Counted from the stretch's first letter, positions 1 to 6,548 are shown. The stretch is 7,239 nt of DNA from CAYLNK01 sp964384675 (GCA_964384675.1 CAYLNK010000338.1:1-7239), one strand, 5' to 3'. Notes: generated by a model from the sequence alone, not told the origin. A program made the numbers and translations.

Positions 1-1974
1 GCCACGGCCGGCCTCGTCCGGCTGGCGCGCCGCCCCGGCGGCCGCGTCGCGGTCGACCGGATCCTCGGCGCCGCCGAGGGCGTTCGCGGCAACCACGTCT
101 ACTTCCTCCACCAGGACCGCGAGGGGACCCTCTGGTTCGGGACCAACGAGGGTCTCCACTCCCTGCGCGACGGCGTCCTGACGCCCCCCACGGACCCCGG
201 CGCGCGCTCGGGCGCCGTGGCGATGGCGGACGATCCGCGCGGCGGCGTCTGGGTCGGGACGTACGGCGCGGGCCTGCGCCGCCTGGTGGACGGTCACGTG
301 GCGGAGACGTACGCGTCGGCCCAGGGCCTCCCGAACGACATCGTCTGGGCGATCCTCCCGTCGGCCGACGGGACGGTGTGGGCCGGCACCTCGGGAGGCG
401 GCCTGGCGCGGATCCGGGGCGGGAAGATCGATGTGATCTCGACGCGCGACGGCCTCTTCGACGACATGGCCGCCTCCTTCCAGGAAGACGCCCGCGGCAA
501 CCTCTGGATGAGCTGCAACAAGGGCGTCTACCGGGTCAGGAAGGCCGACCTCGTCGCGTTCGCGGACGGCAAGCCCACCTCCGTGCGGGGCGATGCGTAC
601 GACGCCGGAGACGGCCTCCGGAGCCGGGAGTGCGGCCTGGGCGAGGGAGCGTCTCTCCGCACGCGCGACGGGCGCTTCTGGTACGCCACGGTCCGCGGCC
701 TCTCGGTCGTCGACCCGGAGCGCCTGCCGGCCGCGCCGGCGCCGCCGCCGGTCGTCCTCGAAGCGCTCCGGGTGAACGGACGCGGCGTTCCGCTCACGGG
801 CGGCCGGCCGTCGTTCGCGCCCGGCATCGAGCGGCTCGAGGTGCGTTACACCGCCCTCTCCCTCCTCCGGCCCGAGCGCTCGGTCTTCCGGTACCGGCTG
901 GACGGCTACGACCACGACTGGGTCTCCGTCGGCGCGCGCCGGGAGGCCGTCTACACGAACCTCCCGCACGGGGCGTACGCCTTCCGCCTCTCGGCGGCGG
1001 GGCCAGGCGGCACGTGGGGGACCGAGGCGACGGTCCCGTTCCGGGTGGAGGCGCGTCTCATCGAGACGCTCTGGTTCCGCCTCCTCGCCGCGGCCGCCCT
1101 CCTCGTCGCCGTCGGGGCCGCCTACACGCTGCGGATGCGCCGGGTCGAGCGGCGGCAGCGGGAGCTGGAGGCCCTGGTGGCCGAGCGGACCCGCGAGGTG
1201 GCGACGGCCCTCGGGAAGGAGGCTGCGGCCCGGGTCGAGGCCGAGCGCCAGCGGGAGCGCGCCGAGGCCGCGAGCCAGGCGAAGAGCGCGTTCCTCGCCA
1301 ACGTCAGCCACGAGCTCCGGACGCCGCTCAACGCGATCCTCGGCTACAGCGAGCTCCTCGAGGACGAGGCCGTCGACCGCGGGCAGCCCCAGCTCGTGCC
1401 GGACCTGCGCAAGATCCGCTCGGCGGCCAAGCACCAGATCGAGCTCGTCAACGGCGTCCTCGATCTCTCGAAGATCGAGGCGGGGAAGATGGAGCTGTAC
1501 CTCGAGTCCGTGGAGGTGCCGCACCTCGTCTCCGAGCTGGTCGAGATCGTGACCCCGCTCGCCGAGAAGAACGGGAACGCGTTCCTCGTGAGCGTCGAGC
1601 CGGAGGTGGGCACGGTCACCACCGATCACACCAAGCTGCGCCAGAGCCTCCTCAACCTCCTCTCCAACGCGTGCAAGTTCACCGAACGGGGAGAGGTGCG
1701 GCTGGAGGTGTCGCGCCGCGGGTGGAACGGCAGCAGCCGCCTGGTCTTCGCGGTCTCCGACACGGGCCTCGGTATGGACGTCGAGCAGCTCGGCCGGCTC
1801 TTCCAGCCGTTCGTGCAGGCGGACAGCTCCACGAACCGGCGCTACGGCGGCACGGGTCTGGGGCTCGCCATCACCCGGCGGTTCTGCCGGCTGATGGGCG
1901 GAGACGTGACCGCCGAGAGCCAGCCAGGCGCCGGATCCCGCTTCACGATCGAGCTGCCGGCCGACCACGCCTGA
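1..1974 (+). CDS. Transmembrane sensor histidine kinase with Reg_prop propeller and Y_Y_Y domain (5' end outside window)
   Basis: This inner-membrane kinase senses a signal in the periplasm and autophosphorylates on His. The frame is open from base 1, and a propeller blade lies at 124-165 before the first ATG, so the true start is upstream; 657 codons are visible. Seen in order: five Trp-containing Reg_prop blades (124-165, 241-285, 370-414, 496-537, 670-711), a Y_Y_Y-type domain (about 829-1050), one membrane helix (1069-1131), a charged coiled-coil stretch (about 1135-1280), HisKA with SHELRTPLNAI (phospho-His codon 1309-1311), then HATPase_c with the N-box Asn (1666-1668), the SDTGLGM G1 box (Asp at 1759-1761), LFQPF, and GGTGLGLAI (from 1846). 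The protein ends just after the ATPase. There is no receiver or HTH domain, unlike Bacteroides hybrid systems, so a separate response regulator is expected; none is in view. The ligand cannot be told from sequence. Family assignment is firm. Confidence 0.95.
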   Translation, partial: ATAGLVRLARRPGGRVAVDRILGAAEGVRGNHVYFLHQDREGTLWFGTNEGLHSLRDGVLTPPTDPGARSGAVAMADDPRGGVWVGTYGAGLRRLVDGHVAETYASAQGLPNDIVWAILPSADGTVWAGTSGGGLARIRGGKIDVISTRDGLFDDMAASFQEDARGNLWMSCNKGVYRVRKADLVAFADGKPTSVRGDAYDAGDGLRSRECGLGEGASLRTRDGRFWYATVRGLSVVDPERLPAAPAPPPVVLEALRVNGRGVPLTGGRPSFAPGIERLEVRYTALSLLRPERSVFRYRLDGYDHDWVSVGARREAVYTNLPHGAYAFRLSAAGPGGTWGTEATVPFRVEARLIETLWFRLLAAAALLVAVGAAYTLRMRRVERRQRELEALVAERTREVATALGKEAAARVEAERQRERAEAASQAKSAFLANVSHELRTPLNAILGYSELLEDEAVDRGQPQLVPDLRKIRSAAKHQIELVNGVLDLSKIEAGKMELYLESVEVPHLVSELVEIVTPLAEKNGNAFLVSVEPEVGTVTTDHTKLRQSLLNLLSNACKFTERGEVRLEVSRRGWNGSSRLVFAVSDTGLGMDVEQLGRLFQPFVQADSSTNRRYGGTGLGLAITRRFCRLMGGDVTAESQPGAGSRFTIELPADHA

Positions 1975-1993
1975 GGGGCGCGACGCGGCTCAG
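1971..1993. other. Imperfect hairpin spanning the two convergent stop codons
   Basis: CTGAG (1971-1975) pairs with CTCAG (1989-1993), and after a 2x2 G/G internal loop GCG (1978-1980) pairs with CGC (1984-1986) around a CGA loop. It covers both the kinase TGA (1972-1974) and the opposing stop (1990-1992), so it would form in both transcripts. No T-run follows on either strand, so it is not a canonical intrinsic terminator. It is the only structure I see in the 15-bp gap. Part of the symmetry is automatic because TGA faces TCA. Confidence 0.25.
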
Positions 1994-3045
1994 CGCGGCT
2001 CGTCGCCGGTCCCGCCGAGGACCTCGTCCGCCACCTCGGGGTAGAGCCGGCGCGTGCAGTCCGGGCAGATCCCGTGGCTGAAGTCGGCGTCGGAGCGCTC
2101 CTTGACGTACGTCTCGATCTGCTCCCAGTAGCCGTCGTCCTGCCGCACCCTCTTGCACGACGCGCAGATCGGGACGAGCCCCTTCAGCGTGGTGATGCGC
2201 GCCGAGGCGGCCTGCAGCTCGGCGAGCAGCTTGTCCCGCTCCTCCTGCGCCTCCACCTGGCTGGTGACGTCCCTCACCAGGCTCATCACGCCCCGGACCG
2301 TCCCGTCCGCGTCGGTCAGGCGCACCGACGTGAGCTGGGCCCAGAAGGCCGTGCGATCCCAGCGGAAGACACGACAGGGGGCGCCCGGGGGAAGGTCCGA
2401 CCCCTCCAGGGCCTCGCGCCGACGCTCGTCCCGGACCGCGCGCTCTTCGGGGTGGAGCCAGTCCAGCGCGCTCGTCCCGATCGGGCTCTCCCCGGGCGGG
2501 AGCCGCCACAGCTCGGCCGCGCGCGGCGAGAAGTACGTCACACGCCCCGCCGGGTCCGAGATCACGATGCCCTCGGGGGACGCCTCGACGAGCCGGCGGT
2601 AGTGCTCTTCCGACTCGCGAAGGCGCCGTTCCATCTCCTTCCGCGCCTGGATGTCCTGGATGCCGGTCACGAGGACGGTGACGCCGTCCAGGCGCGACGG
2701 TTGCACCGAGAGGAGAGCCCAGAACACGCCGCCGCTCGCGTGCCGGAACCGCACCTCGCGATCCAGCAGCCGGCCCCCCGCCTGAGCGAGCTCGGCGAGG
2801 ACGGCGTCCCGCTCCGCCGGGTCGACGTAGAAGTCGACGGGCGTCCACTCCCCGAGCTGTGTGGTCGAGAGGCCGAAGGTCGCGAAGGCCCTCTGGTTGG
2901 CGTGGAGGACCCGCCCGTCGGACATCCGCGTGACGACGAGGGCCAGTGGCATCGCCTCGAGGGCCTCCGCGAAGCAGCGGGCGTGCCCTCCCCGCGCGCC
3001 GTCGTTCGACGCGGACTCCAGTGTCGTGGGGACCGTCGGCTGCAC
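1990..3045 (-). CDS. Soluble two-PAS signalling protein with C-terminal CxxC...CxxC module
   Basis: The 351-aa product has no signal peptide or membrane helix, so it is probably cytoplasmic. PAS domain 1 spans about residues 24-135 and PAS domain 2 about 145-265 (PEGIVISDPAGRVTYFSP is a typical PAS start). A short coiled coil (262-287) follows, then a C-terminal module (286-340) with C294/C297 in PICASCK and C327/C330 in GICPDC, plus H325. Four Cys in two CxxC pairs suggest a bound metal, probably zinc (inference). I recall the pattern LKGL.PIC..CK...D..GYW...E.Y, then SHGICPDC, as a recurrent tail of PAS proteins and response regulators in GC-rich environmental bacteria, with no function known to me. 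There is no kinase, GGDEF, EAL or HTH domain, so it may act by protein-protein contact. The start is GTG at 3045; an in-frame stop at 3064-3066 limits extension and no strong Shine-Dalgarno is seen. It converges with the kinase gene and diverges from uup. Confidence 0.88.
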   Translation of the reverse strand: MQPTVPTTLESASNDGARGGHARCFAEALEAMPLALVVTRMSDGRVLHANQRAFATFGLSTTQLGEWTPVDFYVDPAERDAVLAELAQAGGRLLDREVRFRHASGGVFWALLSVQPSRLDGVTVLVTGIQDIQARKEMERRLRESEEHYRRLVEASPEGIVISDPAGRVTYFSPRAAELWRLPPGESPIGTSALDWLHPEERAVRDERRREALEGSDLPPGAPCRVFRWDRTAFWAQLTSVRLTDADGTVRGVMSLVRDVTSQVEAQEERDKLLAELQAASARITTLKGLVPICASCKRVRQDDGYWEQIETYVKERSDADFSHGICPDCTRRLYPEVADEVLGGTGDEPR

Positions 3046-3062
3046 GGAAGGCCTGACCGGTG

Positions 3063-3068
3063 ATTATG
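3063..3068 (-). promoter_or_regulatory. Candidate -10 box for the PAS-protein gene
   Basis: On the minus strand this hexamer reads CATAAT, five of six matches to TATAAT, in an otherwise GC-rich 92-bp divergent spacer. It ends 17 bases before the GTG start, which would give a leader of only about 10 bases. The best -35 at 18-bp spacing is weak (TTAGGA, three of six). The call rests on AT content and position only. Confidence 0.35.
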
Positions 3069-3081
3069 CACCCGCCGAGCA

Positions 3082-3100
3082 CGCCCTCCTAAGGAGCGCG
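3082..3100. promoter_or_regulatory. 19-bp imperfect palindrome, possible operator, in the PAS/uup divergent spacer
   Basis: CTCCT (3086-3090) and AGGAG (3092-3096) are perfect inverted arms around a central A. After one C/C mismatch the symmetry continues with CGC (3082-3084) and GCG (3098-3100), so eight of nine positions pair. The size and symmetry fit a site for a dimeric repressor or activator able to control both divergent genes. No regulator is identified, and a chance palindrome remains possible. Confidence 0.35.
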
Positions 3101-3117
3101 GCGGCGCACGCGCCGCC
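3100..3117. other. GC-rich inverted repeat upstream of uup
   Basis: GGCGGCG (3100-3106) and CGCCGCC (3111-3117) form a perfect 7-bp stem with a CACG loop, 20 bases before the uup ATG. There is no T-run, so it is not an intrinsic terminator. If transcription starts at about 3137, it lies upstream of the transcript and could only act as DNA. If it starts further upstream, it would be a stable leader hairpin. Confidence 0.3.
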
Positions 3118-3124
3118 CCTCTGG

Positions 3125-3130
3125 TACCGT
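3125..3130 (+). promoter_or_regulatory. Candidate -10 box (TACCGT) for leaderless uup mRNA
   Basis: TACCGT fits the TAnnnT form and ends seven bases before the ATG at 3138, so transcription would begin at or next to the start codon. No purine-rich Shine-Dalgarno sequence lies in the 20 bases before the ATG. No convincing -35 is seen at 17 bp spacing. The same arrangement and distance recur before the gene at 5426. Confidence 0.35.
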
Positions 3131-3137
3131 CCGGCCG

Positions 3138-4958
3138 ATGGGCGTCCTCGTCAGCCTCCACCAGGTCACCAAGTCGTTCGGCGCCCGGGTGCTCTTCTCG
3201 GAGCTCTCCTTCGGCGTCGAGTCGGGCCAGCGGATCGGCCTCATCGGCCCGAACGGCGCCGGCAAGTCCACGCTGCTGTCGATCCTCGCGGGGGAGACAC
3301 CGCCCGACTCCGGGAAGCTCGCGTTCCAGTCGGGCCTCATCGTCGGCTACGTCGCGCAGATCCCGCGTTTCGTCCCGGACGCGACGGTCCGCTCCGCCGT
3401 GATGGAGGGCGCCTGGGCGCACGGCGACGACCACGAGTGGGAGGCCGAGCTGCGCGCCGACGAGGCGATGGCGAAGCTGGAGCTGACGACCGGCGCCATC
3501 CGCCCCGAGAGCCTCGTCGAGACCCTCTCCGGCGGGCAGAAGAAGCGGGTGGCGCTGGCCCGCGAGCTGGTGCGCCAGCCCGACCTCCTCCTCCTCGACG
3601 AGCCGACGAACCACCTGGACGTGGAGAGCATCGTCTGGCTCGAGGAGCTGCTCGCCCGGGCCCCGTTCGCCACGCTCACCGTCACGCACGACCGCCTGTT
3701 CCTCCAGCGGGTCGCCAACCGGATCCTGGAGCTGGACCGCCGGAACCCCGGCGGGCTGTTCTCCGTCTCCGGCGACTACGCCACGTACGTCGAGGCCAAG
3801 GAGCAGATGCTGGCGGCGCAGGAGAGCCGCGAGCTGTCGCTGAAGAACGTCCTGCGCCGCGAGGTGGAGTGGCTGAAGCGCGGAGCCAAGGCGCGCACCA
3901 CGAAGCAGCAGGCCCGGATCCAGCGCGCCGGCGCCCTCGCGACCGAGGTCGAAACACTCGAGGCGCGCAACCAGGACCGCTCGGTGCGCCTGGACTTCGG
4001 GGCGACCGGCCGCAGCCCGAAACGGCTGATCGAGGCGAAGGGGATCGCCAAGGCGTACGGCGAGCGGCGCCTCTTCTCGGGCGTCGACCTCCTGATCGGA
4101 CCCGGCACGCGGATCGGCCTCCTCGGCCCGAACGGCTGCGGCAAGTCGACGCTCCTGAAGGTGCTGCTCGGAAAGGAGCCGCCCGACGCCGGCACCGTCA
4201 CCGCCTCGGACCTCCTCGCGGTCGCGACGTTCGAGCAGGGGCGCGAGTCGCTCGATCCGGACGCCTCGGTCGTGGAAACGGTCGCGCCGGCGGGCGGGGA
4301 CCAGGTCGACTACCGGGGCCGCTTCCTCCACGTGAGGAGCTACCTCGACCGGTTCCTCTTCTCGTCCGAGCAGATGGAGATGAACGTGGGCCGACTCTCG
4401 GGCGGCGAGCAGAGCCGGCTCCTGCTGGCGCGGCTGATGCTGCGGCCCGCGAACCTCCTGGTCCTCGACGAGCCCACGAACGACCTCGACATGGCGACCC
4501 TGAACGTCCTCGAGGAGTGCCTCCTCGACTTCCCCGGCGCGATCCTCCTCGTCACGCACGACCGGTATTTCCTGGATCGTGTGACGACGCAGATCCTGGC
4601 CTTCGGGCAGGACGGGGACGGCGCCCCGACGCTCACCGCGCTGGCCGGGCTCGACCAGTGGGAGGCGTGGCGCCTCGAGCCCCGGCGGAAGCCGGTCGTG
4701 CGCGCCTCGGCTGCCGCCCCCACCGGCACCGTCCCGGCCCGGAAGAAGCGCCTCGGCTACAAGGACCAGCGCGACCTCGAGACGCTCGAGCCCCGGATCA
4801 GCGCCGTCGAGAAGCGCCTGGCGGACCTCCGTGCCACGTGCGAGCGGCCGGACGTGGCGAGCGACGCCACGCGGCTCCTCTCGCTGATGTCCGACATCGC
4901 GTCGGCACAGTCCGAGGTCGACGCGCTCTATGCCCGCTGGGCCGAGCTCTCGGAGTGA
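3138..4958 (+). CDS. uup: ABC-F ATPase, Uup type
   Basis: The 606-aa product is a cytoplasmic tandem-ATPase protein without membrane helices. NBD1 has Walker A GPNGAGKST (37-45), signature LSGGQ (130-134) and LLLLDEPTNHLD (150-161, catalytic E155), followed by THDR. The interdomain linker (about 215-290) has the basic helix EWLKRGAKARTTKQQARI typical of Uup-like proteins. NBD2 has GPNGCGKST (330-338), LSGGE (420-424), DEPTNDLD (444-451, E445) and THDR (474-477). A C-terminal domain (about 536-606) starting KKRLGYKDQRDLE is predicted coiled coil, as in the Uup DNA-binding tail, and separates it from EttA and YheS types. All ATPase residues are intact. In E. coli, Uup binds DNA, limits precise transposon excision and has been tied to ribosome assembly or translation; antibiotic resistance is not implied. 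It diverges from the PAS gene and is followed 25 bp later by a small membrane gene that is probably cotranscribed. Confidence 0.92.
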   Translation: MGVLVSLHQVTKSFGARVLFSELSFGVESGQRIGLIGPNGAGKSTLLSILAGETPPDSGKLAFQSGLIVGYVAQIPRFVPDATVRSAVMEGAWAHGDDHEWEAELRADEAMAKLELTTGAIRPESLVETLSGGQKKRVALARELVRQPDLLLLDEPTNHLDVESIVWLEELLARAPFATLTVTHDRLFLQRVANRILELDRRNPGGLFSVSGDYATYVEAKEQMLAAQESRELSLKNVLRREVEWLKRGAKARTTKQQARIQRAGALATEVETLEARNQDRSVRLDFGATGRSPKRLIEAKGIAKAYGERRLFSGVDLLIGPGTRIGLLGPNGCGKSTLLKVLLGKEPPDAGTVTASDLLAVATFEQGRESLDPDASVVETVAPAGGDQVDYRGRFLHVRSYLDRFLFSSEQMEMNVGRLSGGEQSRLLLARLMLRPANLLVLDEPTNDLDMATLNVLEECLLDFPGAILLVTHDRYFLDRVTTQILAFGQDGDGAPTLTALAGLDQWEAWRLEPRRKPVVRASAAAPTGTVPARKKRLGYKDQRDLETLEPRISAVEKRLADLRATCERPDVASDATRLLSLMSDIASAQSEVDALYARWAELSE

Positions 4959-4970
4959 CGGTACGATTCC

Positions 4971-4976
4971 AGGAGG
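4971..4976 (+). promoter_or_regulatory. Shine-Dalgarno AGGAGG that sets the start at 4984
   Basis: A perfect AGGAGG lies seven bases before ATG 4984, within the 25-bp gap after the uup stop. It rules out the further-upstream in-frame ATG at 4930, which would overlap uup. GTG at 4981 is an immediately adjacent alternative. Confidence 0.85.
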
Positions 4977-4983
4977 AGCGGTG

Positions 4984-5394
4984 ATGGCGGAACGTCCCGA
5001 CGTCGAGCTGGGAACCCGATCGTACCGGTCGCGGATGTGGACCTACCTCCTCGCCGCCGCCGTTCTGGTGATCGCGTCGATCGGGATCAACTTCGCGTTC
5101 AACAACCCGGAGGCCGCCCGGAAGGGCTTCGACGCGGTGCTGGGCCTCCCACGCTGGGCGTTCCCGGTGATCGGGGCGGCGCTGGGAGCCGTCATCTACT
5201 GGATCGGGCTCCGAGTGGAGACCGACGCCCCCGAGGCGATCGGGGCCGCGCTCATCGCCGGGTCGATCGCGGGCGGGGAGTTCCTCCTGGGCTGGAAGCG
5301 CTTCGAGCTGGGCGGCCTCCAGGTCGTGCCGTACCTGATCCCGACCGTGGCGTTCGTCACCCTGATGATGGTGGCGATGACCCGGAGCAAGTAG
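4984..5394 (+). CDS. Four-helix integral membrane protein of unknown function
   Basis: I do not recognise a family. The 136-aa product has a short N-terminal stretch with three Arg (residues 12-17) and four hydrophobic segments at about 19-39, 58-77, 84-103 and 112-132, the last followed by a basic end (TRSK). The positive N-terminus suggests both ends face the cytoplasm. A loop between helices 1 and 2 (40-57) has NNPEAARKGFD. Small residues (Gly, Ala) are common in helices 2 and 3. No Cys, His or obvious catalytic motif is present, so a structural, accessory or small transporter-like role is as likely as an enzyme. It follows uup by 25 bp with a strong Shine-Dalgarno, so cotranscription with uup is likely, but that does not prove a shared function. 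Codon use and GC match the neighbours. Confidence 0.82.
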   Translation: MAERPDVELGTRSYRSRMWTYLLAAAVLVIASIGINFAFNNPEAARKGFDAVLGLPRWAFPVIGAALGAVIYWIGLRVETDAPEAIGAALIAGSIAGGEFLLGWKRFELGGLQVVPYLIPTVAFVTLMMVAMTRSK

Positions 5395-5412
5395 CCACCT
5401 TTTCGGCACGGC

Positions 5413-5418
5413 TATCCT
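5413..5418 (+). promoter_or_regulatory. Candidate -10 box (TATCCT) for a leaderless mRNA starting at 5426
   Basis: TATCCT has the TAnnnT form and ends seven bases before TTG 5426, the same distance as the hexamer before uup. No Shine-Dalgarno sequence lies between. No good -35 is visible at 17-18 bp. The downstream gene could still be read from an upstream promoter as part of the uup unit. Confidence 0.35.
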
Positions 5419-5425
5419 CTCCCCG

Positions 5426-5983
5426 TTGAACACGCCGACTCACCTGCTGGTGAACGTCGCCACGCTCGGACGCGGGTCGCGCGCGGCGGCGTGGGCCGCG
5501 GCCTCCGGAGCCGTCCTTCCCGACCTCCCGATCTTCGTCTTCTACGGTGTCGACAAGCTCTGGTACCGGCGCCCCGAGGCCGAGATCTGGGCGCACGACT
5601 ACTTCGTCTCGGCGTGGCAGCCGGTGATCGACGGGCTCCACTCGTTCCCGCTGATCGCGCTCGCGCTCCTCGTCCTGTGGCGCGTCCCGTGGGGCCGGGT
5701 CCTCTGTCTGAGCCTCCTCCTCCACTCGGCGCTCGACTTCCCGTTCCACCACGACGACGCCCACCGCCACCTCTTCCCGTTCTCGGCGTGGCGCTTCGCG
5801 AGCCCGGTCTCGTACTGGGACCCGCGCCACCACGGAGCCCTGGGCGCATTCCTCGAGCTGACCGCGCTGCTCACCGCGTCCGCGGTCCTGATGGCGCGAC
5901 ACCGCTCCTGGAGGCTGCGCGTGCCGGTGGGCCTCCTGGGGCTGGGGCAGACCGCCGCCTGGATCGCGTTCTACCTGCGGTAG
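5426..5983 (+). CDS. YdjM/DUF457-like membrane protein, putative metal-dependent hydrolase
   Basis: The 185-aa product begins at TTG 5426. MNTPTH at the N-terminus is the usual opening of this type of protein, which supports the rare start. Hydrophobic segments lie at about 21-41, 72-104, 138-157 and 165-184. Potential metal ligands are many: H6, D33 (in VLPDLP), H72, H100, D104, H108/H109, D110/D111, H113, H115, D132 and H135/H136. The pattern LLHSALDFPFHHDDAHRH, then SPVSYWDPRHHG, resembles the YdjM/DUF457 group of membrane-bound proteins predicted to be metal-dependent hydrolases. The substrate is unknown and the activity unproven. It follows the four-helix protein by 31 bp, without a Shine-Dalgarno but with a possible leaderless promoter. 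Its stop is one base from the stop of the opposing gene. The reading frame is firm; the family call is moderate. Confidence 0.8.
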   Translation: MNTPTHLLVNVATLGRGSRAAAWAAASGAVLPDLPIFVFYGVDKLWYRRPEAEIWAHDYFVSAWQPVIDGLHSFPLIALALLVLWRVPWGRVLCLSLLLHSALDFPFHHDDAHRHLFPFSAWRFASPVSYWDPRHHGALGAFLELTALLTASAVLMARHRSWRLRVPVGLLGLGQTAAWIAFYLR

Positions 5984-5984
5984 G

Positions 5985-6533
5985 TCACGGCCTCGCGGCC
6001 GGGGCCGCCGCGGGTGCCGCCACGCGCTCCATCCGGATCTCCTCCATCCACCTCTCGGTGCCGTCCTGGTACCACGTCCACCGCGTGGTGAAGTGGTCCG
6101 CGTCCTCGAACCTGAAGACCGCCTTGTCCATGTGCCCGCGGTCGCGCGACGGGAGGTTCGTGCCGTCGAGGAACGTGAACGTGATCGACTTGCCGCCGTC
6201 CTCGATCGAGGAGGCGACGAGGCGCGGCTGGTTCTTCGCGACGCAGTAGTGGGTCAGGACGAGGCGATCGCCGTCCAGGTGGTACGCGGTCAGCATCGTC
6301 TCGCCCGGATGGGCGTCGAACGACGTCTCGGTGACGACGGAGCCGCCGGCGATGGTCCTGAAGACCGCAGTGTCGGTCCACCCCTTCGTGCTCTTTCCTC
6401 GCCAGCTCCCTTCGAGCGCCCGGAACCGCTCGAAGGCCGCGCTCGCGGCGCGGAGGGCGGGTCCGGGCTCGGGGGGCGCTCCCGGCAGGGACGACGAGAG
6501 GACGAGGACGGCGGCGAGCGGGGCGATGCGCAT
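5985..6533 (-). CDS. Secreted small protein, lipocalin/DUF1579-like, function unknown
   Basis: The 182-aa product starts at ATG 6533, chosen because AGGAGG sits four bases upstream and the N-terminus (MRIAPLAAVLVLSSS) then reads as a signal peptide, with possible cleavage near residue 19-21. There is one Cys (C97) and no lipobox, so it should be soluble in the periplasm or outside. The mature part opens with FRALEGSWRGKS, a GxW motif (G42-W44) of lipocalin-like barrels. Alternating beta-strand-like segments follow (AVFRTIAGGSVVTE, LTAYHLDGDRLVLTHY, GKSITFTFLD, AVFRFEDADHFTTRWTWY). That layout suits DUF1579-like or lipocalin-like small-ligand barrels, an inference from motif and strand pattern. 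The C-terminus is an Ala/Pro tail (172-182). It is divergent from the ECF sigma gene and may share its control region; it ends one base from the preceding gene's stop. Confidence 0.82.
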   Translation of the reverse strand: MRIAPLAAVLVLSSSLPGAPPEPGPALRAASAAFERFRALEGSWRGKSTKGWTDTAVFRTIAGGSVVTETSFDAHPGETMLTAYHLDGDRLVLTHYCVAKNQPRLVASSIEDGGKSITFTFLDGTNLPSRDRGHMDKAVFRFEDADHFTTRWTWYQDGTERWMEEIRMERVAAPAAAPAARP

Positions 6534-6537
6534 GGGA

Positions 6538-6543
6538 CCTCCT
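6538..6543 (-). promoter_or_regulatory. Shine-Dalgarno AGGAGG for the secreted protein
   Basis: On the minus strand AGGAGG precedes ATG 6533 by four bases. It decides against a longer product starting at about 6611, whose extra 26 residues would bury the signal peptide and run through the divergent promoter region. Confidence 0.8.
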
Positions 6544-6548
6544 GCCCC

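Noticed and set aside
378..2081. 567-codon plus-strand frame inside the histidine kinase
   Set aside because: Overlaps intact kinase motifs in a different frame; composition is typical of shadow frames in high-GC DNA.
1943..3082. Longer minus-strand frame overlapping the PAS protein, and its plus-strand counterpart at 2074-3063
   Set aside because: Neither shows domain motifs; the 1990-3045 minus frame carries two PAS domains and the CxxC pairs.
3100..3117. GC-rich hairpin as an intrinsic terminator
   Set aside because: It is between divergent genes, so no transcript needs to end there, and neither strand has a following T-run.
2667..4559. 630-codon open frame on the minus strand
   Set aside because: It runs antisense through uup and the PAS gene and has a low-complexity Arg/Ala/Gly/Pro-rich product without motifs; it is a GC-rich codon-position shadow.
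3138..4958. ABC-F gene as an antibiotic-resistance determinant
   Set aside because: The Uup-type linker and C-terminal coiled coil indicate a housekeeping subgroup, not the ARE resistance proteins.
4962..4967. TACGAT as a -10 box for the four-helix gene
   Set aside because: RNA would start inside or after the Shine-Dalgarno at 4971-4976, making that site useless; cotranscription with uup is simpler.
4930..4983. Upstream start for the four-helix protein overlapping uup
   Set aside because: A perfect AGGAGG at 4971-4976 points to ATG 4984, and the added residues look like translated spacer.
2861..4984. 707-codon open frame on the plus strand overlapping uup
   Set aside because: Its product is Arg/Pro/Ala/Gly-rich with no domains, while uup in another frame has every ABC-F motif intact.
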